Below are positions 1 through 6,467 of a stretch of 41,600 nucleotides of DNA, one piece after another. The translations under genes and the position numbers were made by a program. Below the pieces are notes generated by a model. The model was not told the DNA's origin, searched no databases, and saw only the letters and a list, made by a program, of their open reading frames with translations. Positions within the stretch are counted from its first letter, which is position 1. Each line of letters opens with the position of its first letter. Source of the stretch: Candidatus Kapaibacterium sp. GTDB taxonomy: Bacteria > Bacteroidota > Ignavibacteria > Kapaibacteriales > UBA4661. The stretch spans positions 1 through 41,600 of the forward strand of contig JANYDO010000238.1 of NCBI GenBank assembly GCA_025363605.1, written 5' to 3'.

Positions 1-892
1 TACTGTCAAGGACATTGACTGGCGTAATGCGTCCTGTCGCGCCGTCAATCGTGAAAACGTGCCACCAATCAAGGAGCCTGTCACCAACATCGGGAACAAC
101 AAACCGCCGAACAAGTCCGCTGTCGCTATACACTTCTACCGTTGCTCCGCAACCACCCAGTGGAAGTATAGTTGAATTAGTCTTTGCACCTACATTAAGG
201 ACAGAATATTTATAAGTACCTGGAAAGAAGCGTCGAATAGTGATAGTTTCCGGACCAAACCCCTGTCTTGCATCTCTGTCGAGAGTAGCAAAAGGCGATT
301 GTGTCGAATAACCCCTTCTATAATACGTAAGTATCCACGTTGTATCATTTATTGGCGGTGTTAATAAATATGTATCAAGGTCGTATGGTCTTTGCTGCCA
401 CGTTAAGACTATCCTATACCCACCAATATTAGTCGAAGGAGTTTGCGGATTCAGCGTAATATTGAGTTCCGTGCGTTCTTGAGGATTGATAGAGATTTGA
501 TTGTAACTATAAGTAGCATAATTCGCTGCTGTTGTCGTCAGAATTTCTGTCATCCCTTCCTGCATCATAAGAGGAAAGTCGGAATACAGTGGTAAGCGCC
601 CGAAGCGCTTCAAGGCATAAAAGTCTGCTTTGAGCGTAGTAGGAAGATCACGCAGTACATAATATCCCGTGCTGTCGCTTTGGGTGGTGCGTCCGGCGAG
701 ACTAATGGTTGCATTTGTTATCGGTCTTCCTGTAACGGCATCACGCACAGTGCCGTAGAGTGTTCCAATGCGGGCAAACGTGGGATCGAATGCTTGAGCG
801 AGTGCGCTGTGATGTGCTATTAAAACACAAAAAATAACCGTACAAAACAAAAATTTCAAGTACAAGCACAGAATGTTTTTGACTGGACTCAT
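1..892 (-). CDS. Secreted carboxypeptidase-regulatory-like / YfaP-type beta protein (C-terminus cut by the window edge)
   Basis: The minus-strand frame is open from the ATG at 890-892 to the window edge, giving 297 codons with no stop. The first 32 or so residues form a signal peptide (basic start, hydrophobic core, ending near AHHSALAQA). Residues about 43-95 look like a carboxypeptidase-regulatory beta-sandwich (GTVRDAVTGRPITNATISL, then STGYY). From about residue 155 the pattern LTW...PYDLDTYL, GPETITI, GTYKYSV, GATVEVY and WWHVF matches the YfaP/DUF2135-type domain of secreted proteins. The exact role is unknown; an envelope or extracellular location is inferred from the signal peptide and domain types. 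A Bacteroidota-type promoter lies just upstream at 942-972. The frame is easy to miss because its stop lies outside the window. Confidence 0.8.
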   Translation of the reverse strand, partial: MSPVKNILCLYLKFLFCTVIFCVLIAHHSALAQAFDPTFARIGTLYGTVRDAVTGRPITNATISLAGRTTQSDSTGYYVLRDLPTTLKADFYALKRFGRLPLYSDFPLMMQEGMTEILTTTAANYATYSYNQISINPQERTELNITLNPQTPSTNIGGYRIVLTWQQRPYDLDTYLLTPPINDTTWILTYYRRGYSTQSPFATLDRDARQGFGPETITIRRFFPGTYKYSVLNVGAKTNSTILPLGGCGATVEVYSDSGLVRRFVVPDVGDRLLDWWHVFTIDGATGRITPVNVLDS

Positions 893-941
893 GATTTCAA
901 ATATTCGTTGGGAAGACACCAATCAAAAAGTTTGATAGCTT

Positions 942-972
942 CAAAGCTACATAATTTGTCCGTTTTAAGCAA
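942..972 (-). promoter_or_regulatory. Bacteroidota-type sigma-A promoter for the gene starting at 892
   Basis: On the minus strand TAGCTTTG (942-949) matches TAnnTTTG. A TTG at 970-972 lies 20 bp upstream of it, the usual -33 spacing. Transcription would start near 935, giving a leader of about 43 nt before the ATG at 892. Confidence 0.5.
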
Positions 973-1007
973 TCAGAAGACAGAAAACGAATCTATATTT
1001 TTTATCG

Positions 1008-1023
1008 TAGAACATTTGTTCTA
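1008..1023. promoter_or_regulatory. Operator copy 1, palindrome TAGAACATTTGTTCTA
   Basis: This is a perfect 16-bp palindrome with 7-bp arms and a 2-bp centre. It covers the -33 element (TTTG, 1015-1018) of the promoter for the 1096 gene. Its core, GAAC-N4-GTTC, has the form of the Gram-positive LexA (DinR) box, but TetR-, MarR- and HxlR-type regulators also bind such palindromes, so the regulator cannot be named. Confidence 0.7.
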
Positions 1024-1046
1024 ATTCAAAAAATTCGCTAGATTTG
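1015..1046 (+). promoter_or_regulatory. Bacteroidota-type promoter for the oxidoreductase gene at 1096
   Basis: TTTG (1015-1018), 20 bp, then TAGATTTG (1039-1046) is a full match to TTTG-N19-21-TAnnTTTG. The predicted start of transcription is near 1053, inside operator copy 2. A protein bound at either operator would therefore block polymerase. Confidence 0.65.
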
Positions 1047-1051
1047 AGTAA

Positions 1052-1067
1052 TAGAACATTTGTTCTA
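1052..1067. promoter_or_regulatory. Operator copy 2, palindrome TAGAACATTTGTTCTA
   Basis: This copy is identical to 1008-1023, and the identity runs 3 bp further (ATT after each). The copies are 44 bp apart, about four helical turns, so bound dimers would sit on the same face of the DNA. It lies at the predicted transcription start and about 30 bp before the start codon. Confidence 0.7.
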
Positions 1068-1095
1068 ATTTTTCCATCACCAAAAAACTACAACC

Positions 1096-1956
1096 ATGAA
1101 CAAGCAGAACATACTCATAGCAGGAGCGGGCGGAGCAGTCGGCAAGCATCTTGTGGAGCATCTTTCGGGCGAACACTCCTTGTCCTTGCTGACGCGCTCG
1201 CGGACAACGTTTTCTTCAGATTCACAAGCCAGTTCAAACCGCATCGTCGAAGCCAATGTGCTTAATACCTCCACACTGCGAGGTGCGTGCGAGGGTGTGC
1301 ATACGGTCATTTCCACGGTCGGAGCATCCTTAGACTTGAGAGCGATGAGCGATAAACGCTCGTTTATGGAGGTGGACTTGCAAGGAAATCTGAACCTTTT
1401 GGAAGAAGCCAAGCGCTCAGGAGTGCAGCGCTTTGTGTATTTATCAGCCTTCGGTGCTGAGTCCATGCCGACTGCCTACACCAACGCGCACGAAGCATTT
1501 GTGCGGCATCTGAAGGCATCAGGCTTGGAATATGGCATTGTGCGCCCGACGGGGTTTTTCTATGTAAATCTGGAATTTCTGGGGATGGCGAAAAGCGGTA
1601 TTGCCTCAGTCATCGGCAATGGGAAAGCGCGGACGAATCCCATTCACGAAGCAGACGTTGCCAAAGCCTGCGCGGAAGCGGCTCTGAAGCAGGGCAATCT
1701 GGAAATGAATATCGGTGGACCGGAGACATTCACACGGCAGGAAATTGCGGAACTCGCCTTTGCTGCGCTTGGTAAAAAACCACGCGTGATGAACATTCCT
1801 GCGTTCATACCCACCCTGATGAAGCCGCTCGTTTCGCCGTTCAACCGCCGAATCGGTGATTTGGTCGAGTTCTTGGCGTATGTTGCCACGCATGAGTGTG
1901 TCGCGCCCGTATATGGCGAGAAGCGGCTTGGAGACTACTTTCGGGTGCATTGTTAA
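1096..1956 (+). CDS. SDR-superfamily NAD(P)-binding oxidoreductase (NmrA / atypical SDR type)
   Basis: The 286-residue protein starts with a Rossmann beta-strand and the glycine motif GAGGAVGKH at residues 10-18, typical of NAD(P) binding. Segments resembling atypical SDR/NmrA-like proteins follow: TVISTVGASLD, a helix with VQRFVYLSAFGAES, and YGIVRPTGFF. The C-terminal half has a substrate-side pattern (GNGKARTNPIHEADVAKACAEA, then NIGGPETFTRQEIAELAF). A catalytic YxxxK is not obvious, which is usual for this subgroup. It is probably a cytoplasmic reductase or an NADPH-sensing protein; the substrate is unknown. It is a single gene with its own promoter flanked by two identical operators, so it is probably tightly repressed. 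No regulator gene is adjacent in the window. Confidence 0.85.
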   Translation: MNKQNILIAGAGGAVGKHLVEHLSGEHSLSLLTRSRTTFSSDSQASSNRIVEANVLNTSTLRGACEGVHTVISTVGASLDLRAMSDKRSFMEVDLQGNLNLLEEAKRSGVQRFVYLSAFGAESMPTAYTNAHEAFVRHLKASGLEYGIVRPTGFFYVNLEFLGMAKSGIASVIGNGKARTNPIHEADVAKACAEAALKQGNLEMNIGGPETFTRQEIAELAFAALGKKPRVMNIPAFIPTLMKPLVSPFNRRIGDLVEFLAYVATHECVAPVYGEKRLGDYFRVHC

Positions 1957-1996
1957 AATGCTATAACCTATTTTTACCCTTGCTTTGCGGAACCCA

Positions 1997-2004
1997 TAAA
2001 TTTG
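1997..2004 (+). promoter_or_regulatory. -7 element TAAATTTG before the DUF6883 gene
   Basis: TAAATTTG matches TAnnTTTG and lies 59 bp before the ATG at 2063. There is no good TTTG at the expected -33 spacing, only a T-run at 1971-1975. The promoter is therefore weak or activator-dependent, if real. Confidence 0.35.
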
Positions 2005-2031
2005 TGTAGTTTTATGAAGTTCAAAGCAATG

Positions 2032-2043
2032 CTTGAATTCAAG
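2032..2043. repeat. 12-bp palindrome CTTGAATTCAAG, copy 1
   Basis: This perfect palindrome lies 20 bp before the ATG of the DUF6883 gene. The same 12-mer recurs at 41392-41403, and a 13-bp variant with one extra T is at 38313-38325. Both of those are also intergenic and just upstream of start codons. It could be an operator or a dispersed repeat. Confidence 0.5.
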
Positions 2044-2062
2044 CTGTACATTGTGTACTGCC

Positions 2063-2380
2063 ATGAACATTTACTTGCCGCCCGAAACAATTATTGCGCC
2101 AGAGAAGGTGCGGGATTATTTGTTGCTTCCCAAAGAGGAAGACGATAAATCTATATTTTTATCTCTCGGCGGTTTTGAACGCAATAATTGGCAGGTACTG
2201 GAAAAAGCATTGCGGGAGCAAATACTGACGCTATCGGCTGAATGGATTGCCGATACTCCCTACGGAAAAAAATACAGTATTCGTGGTGCACTGAATAGTC
2301 CAAACGGCAAGCGATTGTTTATTGTCAGTATTTGGATTTTGGATAGCGCTACACAAGAATATCGTTTTGTTACCCTTTGA
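2063..2380 (+). CDS. DUF6883-like small protein
   Basis: The 105-residue protein starts at ATG 2063 (MNIYLPPETI). An in-frame TTG at 2033 would add ten unconvincing residues. The pattern (EKVRDYLLLP near the N-terminus, then FLSLGGF....W, a helix LEKALREQIL, TPYGKKYSIRGALNSPNGKR, and WILD.......VTL at the end) matches DUF6883 as I remember it. DUF6883 is an uncharacterised domain found alone and as a module in polymorphic-toxin-type proteins. It is followed after 20 bp by a DUF4926 gene, and the two are probably co-transcribed. No signal peptide is visible. The function is unknown; a role in a small toxin/immunity or antitoxin-type unit is a guess only. Confidence 0.7.
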   Translation: MNIYLPPETIIAPEKVRDYLLLPKEEDDKSIFLSLGGFERNNWQVLEKALREQILTLSAEWIADTPYGKKYSIRGALNSPNGKRLFIVSIWILDSATQEYRFVTL

Positions 2381-2386
2381 CCCGAC

Positions 2387-2392
2387 AAGGAG
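2387..2392 (+). promoter_or_regulatory. Shine-Dalgarno site AAGGAG for the DUF4926 gene
   Basis: AAGGAG lies 8 nt before ATG 2401. It picks that start over the in-frame TTG at 2377, which would overlap the end of the upstream gene. A good Shine-Dalgarno is unusual in this window, where most genes have none. Confidence 0.6.
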
Positions 2393-2400
2393 CGATTGCA

Positions 2401-2655
2401 ATGAAGTACAGATTATTTTCGAGAGTTGCACTCACGGAAGACCTTATAGAACATGGTCTTGTTAGAGGTGATATTGGTACCGTGGTAGAGTATTACGAAC
2501 CGCTTTCAGGCGCTCAAGAACGTGAACCCGGCTATGAGCTTGAAATTTTTGATGCTCTCGGCAATACTCTTGATGTCGTAACGGTGCGCGAATCACAGTT
2601 GCAAGCGTTGCAACCGAATTCTGTGTTGTCCATGCGTGAGATGAGCGTTGTGTAG
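2401..2655 (+). CDS. DUF4926 domain protein
   Basis: This 84-residue protein is essentially one DUF4926 domain. It shows LTEDLIEHGLVRGDIGTVVE near residues 9-28, then a Tyr/Glu-rich strand YELEIFDALG and the closing VTVRESQLQAL. The fold is probably a small SH3-like beta barrel, inferred from the glycine spacing. DUF4926 is uncharacterised and often occurs next to other small proteins of unknown function, here DUF6883. The stop is 18 bp from the stop of the convergent purB. Confidence 0.75.
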   Translation: MKYRLFSRVALTEDLIEHGLVRGDIGTVVEYYEPLSGAQEREPGYELEIFDALGNTLDVVTVRESQLQALQPNSVLSMREMSVV

Positions 2656-2673
2656 CCGTCTTCTACGAACATC

Positions 2674-3966
2674 TCACAGCCCGCACCGCGCAAAGATTGC
2701 ATCCACGTTGCGCGTTGATTTTTCGAGGTTGCAAATTTCGTCCAATTCTGCATGAGAAAGATAGCTGGCAATGTCTGCGTCGGCTTTGAGGTAATCCAAA
2801 AACGGCTTGCGCTCCTGCCATGTCTGCATTGCGTTGCGCTGTACCATTGCATACGCATCCTCGCGGGATGCGCCGCGCCGGGCGAGTTCCAAAAGCACGG
2901 TTTGCGAGAACGTCAGACCACAGGTAATATCAAGGTTGCGGCGCATTACATCGGGATAGACAAGCAAATTGTCCAGCAAATTGTTCATCAAGTGCAGCAT
3001 ATAGTCAAGTGCAATCGTGGAATCAGGGCAAATGACGCGCTCCACGCTGCTGTGCGAGATGTCGCGCTCGTGCCAGAGAGCCACATTTTCCAGTGCCGCT
3101 ATTGCGTTTCCGCGTAGAAGCCTCGCCAAGCCGCAAATGCGCTCCGAGACAATCGGATTGCGCTTATGTGGCATAGCAGAACTGCCTTTTTGCCCTTTGG
3201 AAAAATACTCTTCCGCTTCCAAAACCTCCGTGCGCTGCAAGTGGCGAATTTCCACCGCAATTTTTTCCAACGACGCGCCAATAATTGCCAAGACGGACAA
3301 AAACTCCGCGTGGCGGTCGCGCTGGATGACTTGCGTTGTCACGGTGTCCGCCTGCAAGCCTAGCTTTTGAGCGACGTGTTCTTCCACCTTCGGAGAAATG
3401 TGTTCGTATGTGCCGACCGCCCCACTAATCATCGCCACTGCAATCGTTTCAATGGCGTGTTGGAGGCGTGTGATATTGCGTTTGCACTCTTCGTGCCAGA
3501 GCAAAAATTTCAAACCGAACGTCGTTGGTTCGGCGTGTATTCCGTGCGAGCGCCCGATGCAAAGCGTGTATTTGAATTCTTCCGCCCGCCGCGCGGTAAT
3601 GTCACGGAGGCGCTCCAATGCTTGCAAGAGAAGTTCGCCTGCTTGCTTGAGTTGCACCGATAAACACGTGTCCAGAACGTCGCTGGAAGTCATGCCGAGG
3701 TGAATGTACCGCGCCGGTTCGCCGACGTATTCTGCTACGTTGGTCAGAAAAGCGATAACGTCGTGCTTGGTGGTTTCCTCTATTTCGAGAATACGCTTCA
3801 CGTCGAAATTTGCTTTTGCTTTGATGGTTTCAAGCGCTTCGCGGGGAACAACACCGAGTTCGGTTTGCCCCTCGGTGGCAGCGATTTCAATGTCGAGCCA
3901 AATGCGATATTTGTTGGTATCGCTCCAGATTGCGCCCATTTGCGGGCGTGTATAGCGGTCTATCAT
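2674..3966 (-). CDS. purB: Adenylosuccinate lyase
   Basis: The 430-residue enzyme makes fumarate plus AICAR from SAICAR, and fumarate plus AMP from adenylosuccinate, two steps of purine synthesis in the cytoplasm. The ATG at 3966 gives the family start [16 protein letters not shown]; an in-frame codon upstream would add 23 unlikely residues. Seen in order: [10 protein letters not shown], the [13 protein letters not shown] region with the catalytic His, and the fumarase/aspartase superfamily signature [11 protein letters not shown] with the mobile-loop serine. The length is normal for the bacterial family. It stands alone, converging on the DUF6883/DUF4926 pair, with 173 bp of repeat-rich spacer upstream. 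Confidence 0.96.
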   Translation of the reverse strand: MIDRYTRPQMGAIWSDTNKYRIWLDIEIAATEGQTELGVVPREALETIKAKANFDVKRILEIEETTKHDVIAFLTNVAEYVGEPARYIHLGMTSSDVLDTCLSVQLKQAGELLLQALERLRDITARRAEEFKYTLCIGRSHGIHAEPTTFGLKFLLWHEECKRNITRLQHAIETIAVAMISGAVGTYEHISPKVEEHVAQKLGLQADTVTTQVIQRDRHAEFLSVLAIIGASLEKIAVEIRHLQRTEVLEAEEYFSKGQKGSSAMPHKRNPIVSERICGLARLLRGNAIAALENVALWHERDISHSSVERVICPDSTIALDYMLHLMNNLLDNLLVYPDVMRRNLDITCGLTFSQTVLLELARRGASREDAYAMVQRNAMQTWQERKPFLDYLKADADIASYLSHAELDEICNLEKSTRNVDAIFARCGL

Positions 3967-3999
3967 TGGGAAAAGATAAAGTATGATTCGGTTGTTTTT

Positions 4000-4127
4000 G
4001 GGACACGGGTGGAACAGATGAAGATAGATCTTCACGGATGCTAAGTGACATCACATTGAAATATACCAAATGGTGAATAAGGAAAAATCCGTGTTTATCC
4101 GCTCACATCCAGTTTTATCCGTGTCCC
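4000..4127. repeat. Nested inverted repeats between purB and the DUF3299 gene
   Basis: GGGACACGG (4000-4008) pairs with CCGTGTCCC (4119-4127). CACGGAT (4033-4039) pairs with ATCCGTG (4087-4093), and GAAGAT/ATCTTC makes a small hairpin at 4020-4033. The right side also repeats TTATCCG-type units. The set looks like a dispersed intergenic repeat that can fold into RNA, lying in the leader of purB. Confidence 0.45.
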
Positions 4128-4139
4128 GTCCGGCAAGAA

Positions 4140-4631
4140 TTATTGCACTTCGTCACATTCAATCGTGTACATGATGTCGGCAAATTCATCACCAACGTTA
4201 GTATTCACGACAAGTTTGCCGCGTACTTTCACGACACCGCCTTTGTACTGGGTGGTTTTGCCCTTTTTCATCTGTACAAAAACAACTTCATTTACGCGAA
4301 GCGGCGGATGGCAAAAGCAGTTCATTGGCGGCGAAGAAGCGAGCACGAATTCGTCAATATCGTCGAGTTGCGTGAGTGCTGCCATAAAGCCCATCACTTC
4401 AACGCTTTTGCCGTTGAATTCCATCACGTCTTGTGGTGGTTTCTTGCCCGGAATATAGAGGCGCAGTGTACGAAAGGAAAGAGTTTGATAGGTGTTCAGC
4501 ACTGGAGCAATGCTGGCAGTGAGCGGGTGCATCGGTGCGCTGTATGCGTCGTGTACGCTCATGAAGCAAAGGCTGCTTATTGAGAAAAGTGCTGTACAAA
4601 CAGCTTTGCGAAGAAAAAGTGTGGTTTTCAT
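4140..4631 (-). CDS. DUF3299 family periplasmic protein
   Basis: The 163-residue protein has a signal peptide (KTTLFLRKAVCTALFSISSLCFMSVHDAYSA, cleavage near residue 32). The mature part carries DUF3299 hallmarks: the NGKSVEVMGFMAALTQLDDIDEFVLASS segment, a short cysteine cluster NCFCHPP, then NEVVFVQMKKG. The CxCH arrangement in an exported protein suggests metal binding or a disulfide, which is inference. It is 16 bp downstream of the PhnD-like binding-protein gene, so the two are almost surely one transcript and may act together in the periplasm. DUF3299 proteins elsewhere often accompany ABC-type exporters; no permease or ATPase accompanies them here. Confidence 0.75.
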   Translation of the reverse strand: MKTTLFLRKAVCTALFSISSLCFMSVHDAYSAPMHPLTASIAPVLNTYQTLSFRTLRLYIPGKKPPQDVMEFNGKSVEVMGFMAALTQLDDIDEFVLASSPPMNCFCHPPLRVNEVVFVQMKKGKTTQYKGGVVKVRGKLVVNTNVGDEFADIMYTIECDEVQ

Positions 4632-4647
4632 AGTCCTCGTGAAAAAG

Positions 4648-5583
4648 TTATTTTTTTGATTTACGAATAAGCTCTTCTACGTCCATTCCTTGTGCTTTGA
4701 GCATTTGGCGGAGCGGCTCGTAGTCTGCGTTGCGGCAGGGAAGCAAGCCTTCGATGCCGTACATACCGGACATTGTTTTTCTGCCATCGGGCGAATTAGC
4801 ATACATTACTAAAGCAGAGACGATTTTGTCGCGCATTTCGCGTGGAAAATCTTTGCGAAACATCACGGGGTCGTTGGCAATGCGTTCGGTAAAACCAATG
4901 CTTTTTAGTTTCTCTTTTGCATCAGGGTATTGCTTCAGTACAAGCGCGATAGCATCTTGAATCTCACCTGTTTTTCTGTCGGGGTCGGAATAATACGCAG
5001 CACCTGCATCTACCTGGCGCTGGTAAATCATCATCACAACGTTGTCGTGGCGCTGTGCGAAGACTTCTTGTGCGGGCGTAATGCCGGCTTGCTGGAGCTT
5101 TGCTTTGGGCAAAATATATCCCGAAGCTGATGCAGGGTCAACGTAGGCAACGCGCTTGCCTTGTAATTGCTGAATCGAATCAATACCGCTATCAACGTGC
5201 GCAATAAACTGCCCGCCGTACGTAGTGTCGCCGTTCCGACGAACGATTTTGAGCACCGCCTCTGCACCATATTTACTATTTGCGAGAATGTAACTGAAGG
5301 AGTTCAGAAAGCCGATGTCTGCTTTGTTGGAGCCAAATGCTTCGACCGCGACAATGTAGTTCGAGGGCGTGTAGGTAACGAAAGAATAGCCTGTTTGAGC
5401 CTTGAGAATTTCAATAAGTTTGTTCGTGCTGGTTATCACTTTGCCCGCTTCCTGCGAGGGAACAAGCGCTATGCGAATGGGATTCTCCGGCGAACCAAAA
5501 CTGCCTTTTGTACCAAACTGTGAAAACGAAAGTTTAGCGAGAATGAGAAGGAGAATTGGGATATAAATTTTTGCGTATTTCAT
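4648..5583 (-). CDS. PhnD-like phosphate/phosphite/phosphonate-type substrate-binding protein
   Basis: The 311-residue exported protein starts at ATG 5583 (MKYAKIYIPILLLILAKLSFS, a signal peptide); the in-frame codon 13 residues upstream would spoil it. The family pattern is clear: NPIRIALVPSQEAGKV, LKAQTGYSF, EAFGSNKADIGFLNSFSY, GKRVAYVDPASASGY and VDAGAAYYSDPD, followed by FPREMRDKIVSAL. This is the PhnD/periplasmic-binding type II fold. No phnC or phnE is present nearby, so it is an orphan binding protein. It may serve a distant transporter or act as a sensor or receptor. It sits in an operon with the DUF3299 gene and has a -7-like element at 5620-5627. Confidence 0.88.
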   Translation of the reverse strand: MKYAKIYIPILLLILAKLSFSQFGTKGSFGSPENPIRIALVPSQEAGKVITSTNKLIEILKAQTGYSFVTYTPSNYIVAVEAFGSNKADIGFLNSFSYILANSKYGAEAVLKIVRRNGDTTYGGQFIAHVDSGIDSIQQLQGKRVAYVDPASASGYILPKAKLQQAGITPAQEVFAQRHDNVVMMIYQRQVDAGAAYYSDPDRKTGEIQDAIALVLKQYPDAKEKLKSIGFTERIANDPVMFRKDFPREMRDKIVSALVMYANSPDGRKTMSGMYGIEGLLPCRNADYEPLRQMLKAQGMDVEELIRKSKK

Positions 5584-5619
5584 GGTGATTGTCTGAGCAG
5601 AAAAATCAACTGTAATCTT

Positions 5620-5627
5620 CAAAATTA
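5620..5627 (-). promoter_or_regulatory. -7 element TAATTTTG before the PhnD-like gene
   Basis: On the minus strand, TAATTTTG matches TAnnTTTG, 36 bp before the ATG at 5583. The -33 region is weak, so confidence is modest. It would allow the PhnD-like/DUF3299 pair to be transcribed apart from the genes upstream. Confidence 0.35.
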
Positions 5628-5640
5628 CACAATTGTTTTG

Positions 5641-6441
5641 TCAATACGCATAAAAACCCTTTTCTGCCCTCAGCCCTGTCCAGCCCGCGGAGGCATACTG
5701 CCGGAGCAGTCTGCACGCCCGATAACGCTCTTGCTTGTATTCACCAAAGAGTGCATCCAGAATGGTCACAACGGTATCCAAGCCGATTTCGTCCGCCCAT
5801 TCGAGCGGTCCTTTCGGGTAATTCGTGCCAAGCCGCATGGCTTCGTCTATTTCCGCCGCGCTGGATACGCCTTCCATCACGGCAAACGCGGCTTCGTTTG
5901 CCAGCATCGCCACGATACGGGGGGTGATAAATCCCACAATGTCGTCAATTTTCTCCAACTGCAAACCCAAACCGCCCAGAAATTTCTCGGTCTGAAGCAG
6001 TGTTTCTCTGCTCATTGTAAGCGAATGTGTAAATTCCAGCACCTCGGCAGCCGGAAAGAAGCCGGACACAAGATTGACGCGGGCAACGTTCGGAACGTCC
6101 AGCATTGCGGAGAGTTGTGTTGCTGTGAAGTTCGGCGTGGCGGAAAGCAAAGTAAGATTCGGATACGCTGCCAGTGCATCCATCAAAAATGGATTGGGTG
6201 TGGGAATCGGAAGAATGGTGCAGTCTATCACCAAGTGCGGCGGTGAGGGCGATGCAGCAATATCGTCCAGAATGTAGGCTGAATATGGCAGCAAGTCCTC
6301 GTCGTATTCGTCAGCAAAGATATGAAACGGAACTTTTTTTTCTGCTAAAAGCCCGGCAAGCGCAGCTGCACTACGCTCGTCGTTGTCGTCGGGTAGCAGA
6401 AATACAACAGGTTGAGAATCGGTCAAGCGGAAAATTGCCAC
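5641..6441 (-). CDS. 3-hydroxyacyl-CoA dehydrogenase-like protein with a degenerate NAD domain
   Basis: The 266-residue protein has a convincing C-terminal 3HCDH domain at about residues 158-264 (VGFITPRIVAMLANEAAFAV, the GTNYPKGPLEWADEIGLD block, LLRQYASAGWTGL and GFYAY). The N-terminal part aligns in outline with the Rossmann domain but lacks the GxGxxG motif: it begins PVVFLLPDDNDERSAAAL. The catalytic region that is normally GxHFFNP reads RVNLVSGFFPAAEVLEF, so the catalytic His is gone. It is therefore probably not an ordinary dehydrogenase. It may bind CoA or an acyl-CoA as a pseudo-enzyme, or do other chemistry. It lies 26 bp downstream of the large ABC gene and may be co-transcribed with it. 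Confidence 0.75.
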   Translation of the reverse strand: MAIFRLTDSQPVVFLLPDDNDERSAAALAGLLAEKKVPFHIFADEYDEDLLPYSAYILDDIAASPSPPHLVIDCTILPIPTPNPFLMDALAAYPNLTLLSATPNFTATQLSAMLDVPNVARVNLVSGFFPAAEVLEFTHSLTMSRETLLQTEKFLGGLGLQLEKIDDIVGFITPRIVAMLANEAAFAVMEGVSSAAEIDEAMRLGTNYPKGPLEWADEIGLDTVVTILDALFGEYKQERYRACRLLRQYASAGWTGLRAEKGFYAY

Positions 6442-6467
6442 GGTATAATCCTTTGTTAGGCGTGTTT

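Noticed and set aside
2034-2046. CTTGAATTCAAG as a mere EcoRI-site coincidence
   Set aside because: The shared 12-mer is longer than the six-base site, and all copies are intergenic, so it was kept as a finding with moderate weight.
1606-2070. A 154-codon minus-strand frame across the oxidoreductase 3' end
   Set aside because: It is antisense to conserved oxidoreductase sequence and to the DUF6883 promoter region, and shows no family signal.
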